This document shows, in pieces, positions 44,966 through 54,918 of a stretch of 64,000 nt of DNA. Where the stretch lies: NCBI RefSeq assembly GCF_014646755.1, contig NZ_BMNW01000005.1, forward strand, positions 62,001-126,000, given 5' to 3'. Position numbers and translations under genes: made by a program. This DNA is from Pseudomonas asuensis (lineage in GTDB: Bacteria; Pseudomonadota; Gammaproteobacteria; Pseudomonadales; Pseudomonadaceae). How positions within the stretch are numbered: the first letter of the stretch is position 1; every line of letters begins with the position of its first letter. Below the pieces are notes generated by a model. The model did no database searches. It saw only the letters and a program-made list of their open reading frames with translations, and had not been told where the DNA came from.

Positions 44966-45523
44966 TCAGAGACCTTTGACCGCGTAGATACCGGGCGCGT
45001 TACGCCAGTAGCCCTTGTAGTCCATGCCGTAGCCAAAGATGTAACGATCAATGCAGGACAGCCCGGCATAAGTCGCTTTCAAGCCAGGAACAGCCTTACG
45101 ATCGTGATCCTTGTCGATCAATACCGCGGTATGAACGGCCTTGGCGCCAGCATGTTTACAGAATTCGATGATGGCATTAAGCGTATGCCCTTCGTCGAGA
45201 ATGTCATCGACGATCAGCACATCGCGATCAATAAAGGAGATTTCCGGCTTGGCCTTCCAGAATAGCTCACCGCCGGTCGTCTGATTACGATAACGGGTTG
45301 CATGCAGATAAGACATTTCCAATGGGAAATGAAGCTTGGTTGCCAGCTTGCCGGCAAAGATCAGACCGCCATTCATCACGCAGAATACAACAGGATTGCG
45401 GTCAGCCAAATCAGCCGTAATCGCCTCGGCCACCTTGCCAATCGCAGCTTCTACCTGACTTTCGTCAAACAGGCAGTCAGCCTCCGTCATGACGTTACGG
45501 ATATGATCGAGATCGGCGGACAT
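44966..45523 (-). CDS. hpt: Hypoxanthine phosphoribosyltransferase
   Basis: A 185-residue purine salvage enzyme from ATG 45523 (GGAG upstream), the same length as P. aeruginosa Hpt. The PRPP loop is DVLIVDDILDEGHTLNA. PVVFCVMNGGLIFAGKL carries the pyrophosphate contacts, and CIDRYIFGYGMDYKGYWRN is near the base pocket. It joins hypoxanthine or guanine with PRPP to give IMP or GMP. It forms an operon with the WbuC-like gene and is divergent from upp, so purine and pyrimidine salvage share a promoter region. Confidence 0.95.
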   Translation of the reverse strand: MSADLDHIRNVMTEADCLFDESQVEAAIGKVAEAITADLADRNPVVFCVMNGGLIFAGKLATKLHFPLEMSYLHATRYRNQTTGGELFWKAKPEISFIDRDVLIVDDILDEGHTLNAIIEFCKHAGAKAVHTAVLIDKDHDRKAVPGLKATYAGLSCIDRYIFGYGMDYKGYWRNAPGIYAVKGL

Positions 45524-45698
45524 ACGGGACTCTCCAGACATGATACGCACCTGCCTGCAGGGCAGGCTTGGGTAAAAGGCGGCAAAGTTACCGGGCTAAC
45601 CGTCGGCGAGCAAGCCAATCGTGACAAAACATCTGCCCGAAACAGACCCTAATGATTTAATCTAGCGTAATTTTGCCAGTACGCCGGAGACCATTCCC

Positions 45699-46337
45699 AT
45701 GCCCATTCATGAAATTCGACATCCGCTGATCCGCCATAAACTTGGATTAATGCGGCGGGCTGATATTAGTACCAAAAATTTTCGGGAATTGGCACAAGAA
45801 GTCAGCGCCCTGCTCACCTATGAGGCCACCAAAGACCTGCCTGTCGAAAACGTTGATATCGAAGGCTGGTGTGGCACCGTAGCGGTCGAGAAGATTTCTG
45901 GCAAGAAGGTAACCGTTGTTCCTATCCTGCGCGCGGGTATCGGCATGCTGGATGGTGTGCTCAGCCTCATTCCCAGTGCAAAGGTCAGCGTAATCGGTCT
46001 GGCTCGTAATGAGGAGACCCTGGAAGCCCATACATACCTGGAAAAGCTCGTGGGTGAGCTAGATCGCCGCCTGGCACTGATCATCGATCCGATGCTGGCG
46101 ACTGGCGGTTCCCTGATTGCCACCATCGATATGCTCAAGAAAGCAGGCGCCAAAGAAGTACGTGCCCTGGTCCTTGTAGCGGCACCGGAAGGCATTGCCG
46201 CAGTCGAGAAGGCGCATCCCGATGTCAGCATCTATACAGCGTCTATAGATCAGCGCCTGGATGAGCATGGCTACATCCTGCCTGGACTTGGCGATGCCGG
46301 TGACAAGATTTTTGGCACCAAGCAAAAGGACACCTGA
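45699..46337 (+). CDS. upp: Uracil phosphoribosyltransferase
   Basis: A 212-residue enzyme making UMP from uracil and PRPP. Start [22 protein letters not shown]. The PRPP motif is [15 protein letters not shown] and the uracil-binding end contains [22 protein letters not shown]. All are intact and length is standard. GGAG precedes the ATG. Stop and next start are 2 nt apart, so it is coupled to the permease gene uraA. Confidence 0.97.
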   Translation: MPIHEIRHPLIRHKLGLMRRADISTKNFRELAQEVSALLTYEATKDLPVENVDIEGWCGTVAVEKISGKKVTVVPILRAGIGMLDGVLSLIPSAKVSVIGLARNEETLEAHTYLEKLVGELDRRLALIIDPMLATGGSLIATIDMLKKAGAKEVRALVLVAAPEGIAAVEKAHPDVSIYTASIDQRLDEHGYILPGLGDAGDKIFGTKQKDT

Positions 46338-46339
46338 TC

Positions 46340-47605
46340 GTGCAGTCTCATAACGATCCGCTATGGCGACAGATCTTGTCTGGCGCACAAATGCTATTTG
46401 TCGCCTTTGGCGCACTGGTTCTGATGCCGCTCATTACCGGCATGGATCCAAACGTTGCGCTATTTACTGCCGGATTGGGTACGCTCTTGTTCCACCTTGT
46501 GACAGGCCGGCAGGTGCCGGTCTTCCTGGCATCAAGTTTTGCATTTATCGCACCAATCATCGCGGCCAAGGCCGAGTTCGGGCTGCCTTCCGTACTCGGC
46601 GGGGTCGTAGCGGCAGGTTTTGTGTATACCTTCCTGGGTGTGGCCGTTAAGCTCAAAGGCATCGGCTTTATTGATCGGCTTCTGCCTCCGGTCGTAATCG
46701 CACCGGTCATTATCTCCATCGGTCTTGGTATGTCTCCTGTCGCAGCCAATATGGCCATGGGCAAGGCCGGCGATGGCAGCGCACAACTGGTCCCCTACGC
46801 TACCGCCATGCTGGTTTCGATGCCTGCGCTGATAACCACGCTGATTGTGGCTATCTACGGTCGCGGCATTTTCAAGCTGGTGCCAATCCTGGCAGGCATT
46901 ATCGTAGGTTACATCCTCGCGTTCGTGTTTGGTCTGGTGCACACCGACACCATTGCTGCTGCACCTTGGCTGGCTGTTCCCAACTTCGTCGCACCTGAAT
47001 TCCACTGGGGCGCAATTCTGTTCATGGTGCCGGTTGCCTTGGCACCGGCTATTGAGCATGTAGGGGGTGTGATTGCCGTAGGCGGCGTCACTGGCAACAA
47101 CTACCTGAAAAAGCCTGGCCTGCACCGCACCCTGCTGGGGGACGGGATCGCCACTTCCTCGGCGGGCTTGCTGGGTGGACCACCCAACACTACCTATGCC
47201 GAAGTAACCGGCGCAGTCATGCTAACCAAGAACTACAATCCCAAGATCATGCTATGGGCAGCTGGCTTCGCTATGTCCCTGGCCTTTGTTGGTAAGTTTG
47301 GCGCTGCCTTGCAGAGTATTCCTGTGCCCGTCATGGGCGGCATTCTCTGCCTGCTGTTCGGTTCGATTGCCGTGGTCGGTCTGAATACCTTGATTCGCCA
47401 TCAGGTTGATCTGTCCGAGGCACGTAATCTTGTGATCGTGTCGGTCACGCTAGTGTTCGGTATCGGTGGTATCGTGATCGGCAACGGCGAGGTAGGCCTG
47501 AAAGGCATTTCGCTATGCGGTATCGTGGCTATTGGACTGAACCTGCTTTTACCTGGGCATAACCACTGGCGTAAAGATGCACCGCCGCCGGATAGCCTTC
47601 TGTAA
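46340..47605 (+). CDS. uraA: Uracil permease (NCS2/NAT family)
   Basis: A 421-residue inner-membrane uracil:H+ symporter with about 14 hydrophobic segments, starting at GTG 46340 with AAGGA 9 nt upstream. Family marks: SSFAFIAPI in the half-helix, VALAPAIEHVGGVIAVGG with the substrate Glu-His pair, LLGGPPNTTYAEVTGAVMLTK, and PVMGGILCLLFGSIAVVGLNTL. It delivers uracil directly to the upp product. It ends at a strong terminator. Confidence 0.95.
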   Translation: MQSHNDPLWRQILSGAQMLFVAFGALVLMPLITGMDPNVALFTAGLGTLLFHLVTGRQVPVFLASSFAFIAPIIAAKAEFGLPSVLGGVVAAGFVYTFLGVAVKLKGIGFIDRLLPPVVIAPVIISIGLGMSPVAANMAMGKAGDGSAQLVPYATAMLVSMPALITTLIVAIYGRGIFKLVPILAGIIVGYILAFVFGLVHTDTIAAAPWLAVPNFVAPEFHWGAILFMVPVALAPAIEHVGGVIAVGGVTGNNYLKKPGLHRTLLGDGIATSSAGLLGGPPNTTYAEVTGAVMLTKNYNPKIMLWAAGFAMSLAFVGKFGAALQSIPVPVMGGILCLLFGSIAVVGLNTLIRHQVDLSEARNLVIVSVTLVFGIGGIVIGNGEVGLKGISLCGIVAIGLNLLLPGHNHWRKDAPPPDSLL

Positions 47606-47610
47606 TACTA

Positions 47611-47637
47611 AAAAGCCCCGCTAGAGCGGGGCTTTTT
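47611..47637. terminator. Bidirectional terminator uraA / hemH
   Basis: AAAAGCCCCGC (47611-47621), loop TAGA, GCGGGGCTTTT (47626-47636). It is a perfect 11-bp stem with A and T runs. Confidence 0.95.
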
Positions 47638-47654
47638 AGCTTCAGATCTTTGGC

Positions 47655-48680
47655 TCAAACCGCACGGGGTACACGCTCACACAAGGTAGTAAGTGCATCA
47701 ACCCAGGCGGGATGGTCATTCAGGCACGGCACCAGGACCAACTCCTGACCGCCAGCCTCCTCAAATTGCTCCTTACCACGCATGCCAATTTCTTCCAGCG
47801 TCTCGATACAGTCCGCCACAAACGCCGGGCACATTACCAAAAGGCGTTTTACACCCTTGGCGGCCAGCTCATCGAGACGCACCTCGGTATAAGGCTCTAT
47901 CCACTTGGCGCGCCCAAGACGCGACTGGAACGAGAAAGACCACTGGTCCGGCTTTAGCCCTGCTTCGCGAGCGAACCCTTCTGCGGTACGAATACATTGG
48001 GCCCGGTAGCAGCTTTCCAAAACCGCGCCCTTGGCATTCTGACAGCAATCAGCACCTTTCAGGCAATGAGTGCCGCTTGGATCGGATTTGTGCAAATGCC
48101 GCTCCGGCAGGCCATGAAAGCTCATCAACACGTGATCAAACGGCTGCTGGAAATAGGATTTGGTACTTTCGACCAGCGCCTCAAGGTATTCAGGCTGGTC
48201 GTAAAACGGTGGCAGCACATGCATCTTCAATTTCAGCTGCTGCTCCAGAATGACCTTGCGTGCCATTTCCAAGGCTGTCGTAACAGTGCTATCTGCAAAC
48301 TGGGGATAAAGCGGTACGAATGTGACCTGAGTAACGCCCTGCTTTGCCAGCTTGACCAACGCGGACTCGATGGAAGGCTCGCCATACCGCATCGCCAGCT
48401 CTACCGGACCGTGATCCCACTTGGGACGCATAGCTTCCTGCAAGCGACGACTAAGCACGACCAGTGGAGAGCCCTCCTCCCACCAGATGGACGAATAGGC
48501 ATGGGCTGAGGCTGCCGGGCGCTTTGCCAGGATCAAGGAGACCAGCAGACGGCGCATGGGCCATGGCAGGTCTATTACATAGGGATCCATCAGGAACTGG
48601 TTGAGATAACGCCGCACATCAGGCACCGACGTCGAAGCCGGAGAGCCGAGGTTGACAAGCAGTAATGCGTGATCAGTCAT
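47655..48680 (-). CDS. hemH: Ferrochelatase
   Basis: A 341-residue enzyme that inserts Fe2+ into protoporphyrin IX, the last haem step. Start [27 protein letters not shown]. Metal-site His is in [11 protein letters not shown] and the later conserved block is [17 protein letters not shown]. The central segment holds an unusual Cys group (CLKGADCC, then CYRAQC). In some bacterial ferrochelatases a [2Fe-2S] cluster uses such internal cysteines; that role here is inference. Its ATG overlaps the stop of the upstream epimerase gene by 4 nt. Confidence 0.95.
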   Translation of the reverse strand: MTDHALLLVNLGSPASTSVPDVRRYLNQFLMDPYVIDLPWPMRRLLVSLILAKRPAASAHAYSSIWWEEGSPLVVLSRRLQEAMRPKWDHGPVELAMRYGEPSIESALVKLAKQGVTQVTFVPLYPQFADSTVTTALEMARKVILEQQLKLKMHVLPPFYDQPEYLEALVESTKSYFQQPFDHVLMSFHGLPERHLHKSDPSGTHCLKGADCCQNAKGAVLESCYRAQCIRTAEGFAREAGLKPDQWSFSFQSRLGRAKWIEPYTEVRLDELAAKGVKRLLVMCPAFVADCIETLEEIGMRGKEQFEEAGGQELVLVPCLNDHPAWVDALTTLCERVPRAV

Positions 48681-49585
48681 GAATCATCCTTATCGCGCAG
48701 CAGGTCATTCAATGCCGCGTCCAAATCGGTAAAGCGGAAGGTATAGCCTGCATCCAGCAGTCGCTGAGGCAAGGCTCTCTGCCCACCCAGCAGCAGACTC
48801 GACATCTCTCCCATCAGGCGCAAGGCAAATGCGGGAACAGGTATCCGGGCAGGACGGTGCAGTACCCGTCCTAGAGCCTGTGCAAAGTCGGCATTACGTA
48901 CCGGTTGTGGTGAGCACAGATTATAAGGGCCATTAGCCGACGCCTGGTTCAGAAGAAAATCGATAGCCCCGATTTGATCTTTCAAATGAATCCAGGGCAT
49001 CCACTGCCGTCCACTCCCCAGGCGCCCACCCAGCCCCAGGCGGAACATCGGTAAAAGACGCTGCATGAAACCATCATCTGACGCCAGCACCAGTCCCGTT
49101 CGAAGGCTGACAACACGCACCCCCAGGGCCTTCGCCTCGTTGGCAATCTGCTCCCAGGCCAGGCACAGCTCACTGGCAAAATCATGTCCTGGAACGGCGC
49201 CCTCTTCCTTGAGTGGCTTCTCGCCTCCATCGCCATACCATCCCACAGCAGAACCGGAGAGCAATACCCGAGGCGGCTGTGGCTGCGCGCCCATCCAGTC
49301 CACCAGCGACTCGGTCAGGGCAATCCGGCTTCGCCACAATTCGGCTTTACGCGACGAAGTCCAGGGCTTATCTGCAATAGGGGCGCCAGCCAAGTTGACA
49401 ATAGCATCGACCGGCTCGCCATTGATCTCGTCCAAGCGGGCTACTCCGCGTACAGCGGCACCACATTCGCGCGTTACTTTATCGGGCGAACGGCTTAGCA
49501 CGGTCAGACTGTGCCCTTTCGTCAGCCAGTCATGGCACAGCGCCCGACCAATCAAGCCTGTACCGCCGGTCAGCACTATATGCAT
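48677..49585 (-). CDS. TIGR01777-family NAD-dependent epimerase (YfcH-like)
   Basis: A 302-residue extended short-chain dehydrogenase/reductase relative. The Rossmann motif is [30 protein letters not shown]-type sequence ([18 protein letters not shown]), [14 protein letters not shown], and [43 protein letters not shown] are diagnostic of the TIGR01777 family. It ends with a DUF1731 region. Activity unknown. AAGGA precedes the ATG. It is translationally coupled to hemH. Confidence 0.9.
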   Translation of the reverse strand: MHIVLTGGTGLIGRALCHDWLTKGHSLTVLSRSPDKVTRECGAAVRGVARLDEINGEPVDAIVNLAGAPIADKPWTSSRKAELWRSRIALTESLVDWMGAQPQPPRVLLSGSAVGWYGDGGEKPLKEEGAVPGHDFASELCLAWEQIANEAKALGVRVVSLRTGLVLASDDGFMQRLLPMFRLGLGGRLGSGRQWMPWIHLKDQIGAIDFLLNQASANGPYNLCSPQPVRNADFAQALGRVLHRPARIPVPAFALRLMGEMSSLLLGGQRALPQRLLDAGYTFRFTDLDAALNDLLRDKDDS

Positions 49586-49713
49586 GTCGTCGTTCCTTCT
49601 TCATTTGGGGCTACATTAACGCGTCGCGCTGAAGACCTCTTCAGGTTTGTTTGTTAAGGTCATAGTGCAACTGGATCAGCTTTGTCACAGTCGTATTCGT
49701 AGAGCCTGCTTAA

Positions 49714-50748
<1,035 letters not shown>

Positions 50749-50756
50749 GCTCATCC

Positions 50757-50781
50757 AGCGCCGCGCAAGGCTCGCGGCGCT
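50757..50781 (+). terminator. GC-rich hairpin after the renalase gene
   Basis: AGCGCCGCG (50757-50765), a 7-nt loop and CGCGGCGCT (50773-50781): perfect 9-bp stem 8 nt after the stop. No T-tract follows, so termination would be weak or Rho-aided. Confidence 0.5.
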
Positions 50782-50846
50782 CTGTATCCTGCCTACCTTG
50801 CGTCTGATTTGTCGAATTATCACGACCACCTCTGGTCAATAATCAT

Positions 50847-50895
50847 ATTGAACTTGTACAAGAATAATAGTTTGTATAAGTTTTGTACGTTCAAT
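50847..50895 (+). promoter_or_regulatory. LitR-type operator/promoter of the light-response operon
   Basis: TGTACA (50855-50860), N12, TGTATA (50873-50878) fits exactly the T(G/A)TACA-N12-TGTA(C/T)A motif that I recall for class II LitR in P. putida. A third TTGTAC lies at 50883-50888, and the whole is bounded by ATTGAAC (50847-50853) and GTTCAAT (50889-50895). A TTGAAC hexamer and the second repeat are 19 bp apart, as -35 and -10 would be in an elongated MerR-type promoter. The operon's first start is 15 bp after the site. Confidence 0.72.
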
Positions 50896-50909
50896 TTTGG
50901 AGGTGGCGC

Positions 50910-51881
50910 ATGCCTTTTCGCCAATCGACGTCATTACCTCGCCCTAAACTAGGGATCAGCGCCTGTCTATTAGGGGAGCCGGTTCGCTATAACGGCGGGC
51001 ATAAAGAATCCCGTTTATGCAGTCATACCTTTGCTGAGCATTTTGATTTCGTGCATGTCTGCCCGGAAATGGCAATTGGCCTGGGGACGCCTCGTGAGCC
51101 GATTCGCCTGGTGGGTACGCCCGAGCAGACTCGAGCTGTAGGGACGGTCAATCGAGAACTGGATGTCACTGACGCGCTTGCAGATTATGGCAGGAAAATG
51201 GCTGCTGAACTGGATGACCTCTCCGGTTTTATCTTTATGCAAAAGTCTCCTTCCTGCGGGGTAGAACGCGTAAAAATCTATTCGGAACATGGCATGCCTA
51301 GTCAGCCTGAAGGCCAGGGCGTATTCGCCCGCGTCTTTTGTGAGCTGCGCCCAGAGCTGCCTGTTGAAGAAGCAGGCCGACTAAACGACCCGGTTCTTCG
51401 AGAAAACTTTGTCACACGGGTATTTGCCTATGCCCAGTGGCAGCAGTTATTGCAGGAAGGGCTGACGCGAAAAGCAATTTTAAGTTTTCATTCCCGCTAT
51501 AAGTATCAGCTGATGGCCAACCATCCTGAGCAGTTCAGAACGTTAGGACGCATGCTGGGTGAGATTGGACTGCATGATCCGAATGAACTGGGGCCGCGCT
51601 ACTTCAAGGGCGTCATGAGCGCGCTCAAGCGCTGTGCTACCCGAGGCACGCATTGCAACGTGCTCTATCACCTGTTCGGGTATCTGAGAAATGCGCTTAG
51701 TCCGGCAGACAAACAAGAGATGCAGCGTCTGATCGAGCAGTACCACAGCGGTATTGTTCCACTGGTTGTGCCTTTAACACTGCTCAAGCATCACTTCCGC
51801 CGCCATCCTCATGATTATGTGATTGAGCAGTCCTACATGCAGCCACACCCGGAAGACTTGAGCCTAAGAAATGCCATCTGA
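50910..51881 (+). CDS. DUF523-DUF1722 protein (YbgA-like)
   Basis: A 323-residue protein from ATG 50910, preceded by GGAGG. The N-terminal DUF523 part (~12-150) has LGISACLLGEPVRYNGGHK, HVCPEMAIGLGTPREPIRL and QKSPSCGVERVKIY. The C-terminal DUF1722/YbgA part (~195-310) contains FHSRYKYQLMANHPEQFRTLGRML and a basic middle. Conserved Cys residues in CLLG, VCPE and SCG suggest metal binding or a thiol role. Function is unknown, but YbgA genes commonly lie beside photolyase, as in E. coli (ybgA-phr). It is the first gene of the LitR-phrB operon here. Confidence 0.88.
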   Translation: MPFRQSTSLPRPKLGISACLLGEPVRYNGGHKESRLCSHTFAEHFDFVHVCPEMAIGLGTPREPIRLVGTPEQTRAVGTVNRELDVTDALADYGRKMAAELDDLSGFIFMQKSPSCGVERVKIYSEHGMPSQPEGQGVFARVFCELRPELPVEEAGRLNDPVLRENFVTRVFAYAQWQQLLQEGLTRKAILSFHSRYKYQLMANHPEQFRTLGRMLGEIGLHDPNELGPRYFKGVMSALKRCATRGTHCNVLYHLFGYLRNALSPADKQEMQRLIEQYHSGIVPLVVPLTLLKHHFRRHPHDYVIEQSYMQPHPEDLSLRNAI

Positions 51882-52830
51882 TATGCAACCTCTACCCCAC
51901 CCGCCCTCTGCCGAAACCGAAGGGGACGGCGACTACCAAGCCGCCTTGAATGAAGGTTGGCTTCCTATACGCGAGGTTGCTCGCCGCACAGGCGTTAATG
52001 CCGTCACCCTTCGTGCCTGGGAGCGGCGTTATGGCTTGATCATTCCCAAGCGTACGCCTAAAGGCCACCGGCTTTATGGCGAAAGCCATATCGAGCGGAT
52101 CAAGAATATCCTGGCTTGGATTAACCGCGGTGTTGCCGTTGGCCAGGTCAAGACACTTCTGGACAGCCAACGACCTCTTTCATCGCCCAATGATACGCCT
52201 TGGGTCTCGCTACGCCAGGAAATGCTGGACGCGACTCGTGAACTGGCGGGTCGGCGCCTGGATGAGGCTTACAACCGTACAGCTGCCCTCTATCCACCGC
52301 GGGTGTTATGCGAGCAGTTGCTGATGCCACTGGTTGAACACCTTGAGCAGCACCGCAAAGCGCCCTTGATCGGCCCCTTGGAGCAATCCTTTTTCCTTTC
52401 CTGGCTACGCAGCAAGCTTGGCGCGCGGATTTATCACAACAATTATCAGCTCAAGGGACAACCCGTTCTTTTCGCCAGTCTGGCAGAAACGCCCATGAAC
52501 GCAGGACTATGGCTTAGCGCCTGGCTGCTGAGTAATGCCGATTGCCCCATTGAAACACTGGAATGGCCGCTTGCGCTGGACACCTATGCACTTGCAGCAG
52601 AACGTATGTCTCCGCGCGGGCTTGTTCTGTATTTGAACGCCCCGCTGGAGTCACAACAGACACAGCAGTTACGAAAGCTGGCCGAGACGTGTGTCATGCC
52701 ACTCATTGTTGCCGGTCCGGCTGCCAAGCTGTTGGATGACGTTAGCAAGACCGCATTGAATGTTGCCTACGATCCTCTGGATGTTTTTAGTCGCCTTCAG
52801 GCGTTAGGGTTGATGGCAGAGCACGTATGA
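51871..52830 (+). CDS. MerR-family regulator, class II LitR/CarH-like
   Basis: A 319-residue regulator. The MerR DNA-binding domain is at ~30-100: LPIREVARRTGVNAVTLRAWERRYGLIIPKRTPKGHRLY, then the wing and a helix. The rest (~120-315) resembles the CarH/LitR cap plus cobalamin-binding fold. The B12 motifs (E-x-x-H and D-x-H-x-x-G) of light-sensing class I LitR are not visible, which is the defining trait of the cobalamin-less class II type. In P. putida such proteins repress light-inducible genes and need a partner photoreceptor. Its start overlaps the YbgA-like gene by 11 bp and its end overlaps phrB by 4 bp. Confidence 0.82.
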   Translation: MPSDMQPLPHPPSAETEGDGDYQAALNEGWLPIREVARRTGVNAVTLRAWERRYGLIIPKRTPKGHRLYGESHIERIKNILAWINRGVAVGQVKTLLDSQRPLSSPNDTPWVSLRQEMLDATRELAGRRLDEAYNRTAALYPPRVLCEQLLMPLVEHLEQHRKAPLIGPLEQSFFLSWLRSKLGARIYHNNYQLKGQPVLFASLAETPMNAGLWLSAWLLSNADCPIETLEWPLALDTYALAAERMSPRGLVLYLNAPLESQQTQQLRKLAETCVMPLIVAGPAAKLLDDVSKTALNVAYDPLDVFSRLQALGLMAEHV

Positions 52831-54263
52831 CCCAACTTGTTTGGTTCCGTACCGATCTTCGTGTACGGGACAATACAGCACTGACCGCAGCCTGTGCGGC
52901 CGGTCCAGCGCTGGCTATTTATTTACTGACTCCCGGACAATGGCAAGAACACGATGACTCGCCAGCCAAGGTCGACTTCTGGCACCGTAATCTGAAAACT
53001 CTAACTGAAGCACTAAAGACACTCAACATTCCGTTATTAATCCGCCAGGTCCCCCGGTGGACAGATGCAGCGCCTGTTCTCGTCAAAACATGCCAGGAGT
53101 ATGGAATTCATACTGTTCATGCCAATACAGAATACGGCATCAATGAGCAGCGCCGTGACGAGGCAGTCAACCAGGCTTTGAGCGGTTACTATGTTGATTT
53201 TCAGCGACATCTGGATCAGCTCTTCTTCGAGCCTGGATCAGTACTGACGAAAAAGGGCGGCTACTTCAAGGTCTTTGGTCAGTTTCGTAAAACCTGCCTT
53301 ACGCTTCTGCAACATAGCCTTCCGCCTCTTCATTTACCGCCTCGTCCTCAGGCCCTGCGAAATATTGAGTCAGATGCCGTACCTGACCAGATAACCACCT
53401 ATCCCGCAGTTTCAAGGTTAATACAGCAGCATTGGCCTGCCGGTGAAAACGAAGCACACGCCAGATTGAGCCGCTTTGTAGATGAGCGCATGGAGGTTTA
53501 TCACCATGACCGCAACTTCCCCGCTCGCCCTGGTACCAGCGAGCTGTCTGCGTATCTTGCAGCTGGCGTACTATCACCTCGTCAATGCCTGCATGCTGTA
53601 CTAAGCGCCAATCAAGGCGAACTGACCACCGGAGCGCCGGGCGCATCAAGCTGGATCGATGAGTTGCTATGGCGAGAGTTCTATAAGCATATCCTGGTGG
53701 GCTACCCCCATGTTTCGATGAGCCGAGCCTTTCACCGGCACACCGAAGCGCTTCCCTGGCGGCGAGACGAGAATGACCTCCGGGCATGGAAGCACGGCAA
53801 AACCGGCATTCCGATCATTGACGCCGCCATGCGCCAGATGTTGGAAACAGGCTGGATGCATAATCGGCTACGCATGATTGCAGCAATGTTTCTCACCAAG
53901 AACCTGCTGATCGACTGGCGTGAGGGTGAGCGCTGGTTCATGCAGAACCTGATTGATGGCGATTTAGCTGCCAATAATGGCGGCTGGCAATGGAGCGCCT
54001 CGACCGGTACCGATTCCGTACCCTACTTTCGAATATTCAATACCTATTCTCAATCAGAACGGTTCGATCCCAAGGGTCAATTCATTCGTACTTGGGTTCC
54101 AGAACTGGCAATGCTCGATAGCAAGGCTATTCACAACCCGTTCAAAAAGGGTCAGCGTGCTATCAAGGACTACCCAGCGCCTATCGTAGAGGTCACGGAG
54201 AGTCGTGAGCGCGCCTTGGCAGCATTCAGAAATCTCCCCAAGCCAGATAAAGGCCAGGCATGA
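52827..54263 (+). CDS. phrB: Deoxyribodipyrimidine photolyase
   Basis: A 478-residue flavoprotein that splits cyclobutane pyrimidine dimers with blue or near-UV light. The N-terminal antenna domain begins LVWFRTDLRVRDNTAL. The C-terminal FAD domain has WIDELLWREFYKHILVGYPHV, KTGIPIIDAAMRQMLETGWMHNRLRM, and NNGGWQWSASTGTDSVPYFRIFNTYSQ. The usual FNP reads FNT here; the Trp-rich electron path looks intact. It is translationally coupled to the LitR-like gene, so light-induced expression is likely. Confidence 0.95.
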   Translation: MTQLVWFRTDLRVRDNTALTAACAAGPALAIYLLTPGQWQEHDDSPAKVDFWHRNLKTLTEALKTLNIPLLIRQVPRWTDAAPVLVKTCQEYGIHTVHANTEYGINEQRRDEAVNQALSGYYVDFQRHLDQLFFEPGSVLTKKGGYFKVFGQFRKTCLTLLQHSLPPLHLPPRPQALRNIESDAVPDQITTYPAVSRLIQQHWPAGENEAHARLSRFVDERMEVYHHDRNFPARPGTSELSAYLAAGVLSPRQCLHAVLSANQGELTTGAPGASSWIDELLWREFYKHILVGYPHVSMSRAFHRHTEALPWRRDENDLRAWKHGKTGIPIIDAAMRQMLETGWMHNRLRMIAAMFLTKNLLIDWREGERWFMQNLIDGDLAANNGGWQWSASTGTDSVPYFRIFNTYSQSERFDPKGQFIRTWVPELAMLDSKAIHNPFKKGQRAIKDYPAPIVEVTESRERALAAFRNLPKPDKGQA

Positions 54264-54287
54264 AAAAGCCGGACTTAAAGTCCGGCT
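54262..54287 (-). terminator. Terminator of pagL
   Basis: AGCCGGACT (54267-54275), loop TAA, AGTCCGGCT (54279-54287). On the minus strand a T5 run follows. It overlaps the end of phrB and may act on both strands, with less T-tract in the plus direction. Confidence 0.82.
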
Positions 54288-54305
54288 CTGGCAAAACGAC
54301 TGCTA

Positions 54306-54830
54306 TCAGATCGTGTGGCTGTAGAACAGCGCGTAGGATTCGATACCGTCGTTAGGCTTTTTAATACCAGCATTGGAGTAATGGGTTGCGCGAATGCCCA
54401 CTCGCTGGGTTTCGCCGATCTTCACGCCAGCGCCAATGCGGTCTTCAAAGTTGAAGGCTGAGCCCAGATCCTTTTCGCCGACACGAGTGCTCGAAAAGAC
54501 AGACACACCAATACCGGCTTCGATAAAGGGCTTAACAGAGCCATTACCGAATTCGTATACGAACACAGGTGCAAAAGACAAAGAGTGCTTGGCAGAAGAG
54601 TAATGGTCAGCGCCTTCCCAATAGGTGTAGCCAGCATCCCAATAACCTGTCAGTCGTCCTGTGGACGTCTCCCACCAGCTCTTGTTCCAATCAAAGCCCA
54701 CACCCACGCGATAGGTCATATCACCCTGGCCTGTTGCGCCAATAGCACCAGATATTTCGGCGGCTTGGGCGGAAAGCATGGATCCGGCAGAAAGCGCGGC
54801 TGCAATGGCCAGCGGAAGCAATTTTTTCAT
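54306..54830 (-). CDS. pagL: Lipid A 3-O-deacylase PagL
   Basis: A 174-residue outer-membrane beta-barrel enzyme. A Sec signal is cut after AQA (23). Alternating strands rich in aromatic residues follow. The active-site segment near the C-terminus has His150 and Ser152 (HYSNAGI) and Glu164 (NDGIE), the PagL triad. It ends in an aromatic-containing strand, ALFYSHTI, fitting outer-membrane insertion. It removes the 3-position acyl chain of lipid A, which lowers immune detection and alters the envelope. Position between phr and murI matches P. aeruginosa PA4661. Confidence 0.93.
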   Translation of the reverse strand: MKKLLPLAIAAALSAGSMLSAQAAEISGAIGATGQGDMTYRVGVGFDWNKSWWETSTGRLTGYWDAGYTYWEGADHYSSAKHSLSFAPVFVYEFGNGSVKPFIEAGIGVSVFSSTRVGEKDLGSAFNFEDRIGAGVKIGETQRVGIRATHYSNAGIKKPNDGIESYALFYSHTI

Positions 54831-54918
54831 CTGAAAGTCCTTGTATTAATTTGTAACACGTCAACCTTACATTATGGGAGACACTTTTCATCCTGAAAAG
54901 ATAGCAAACTAACTGTTT

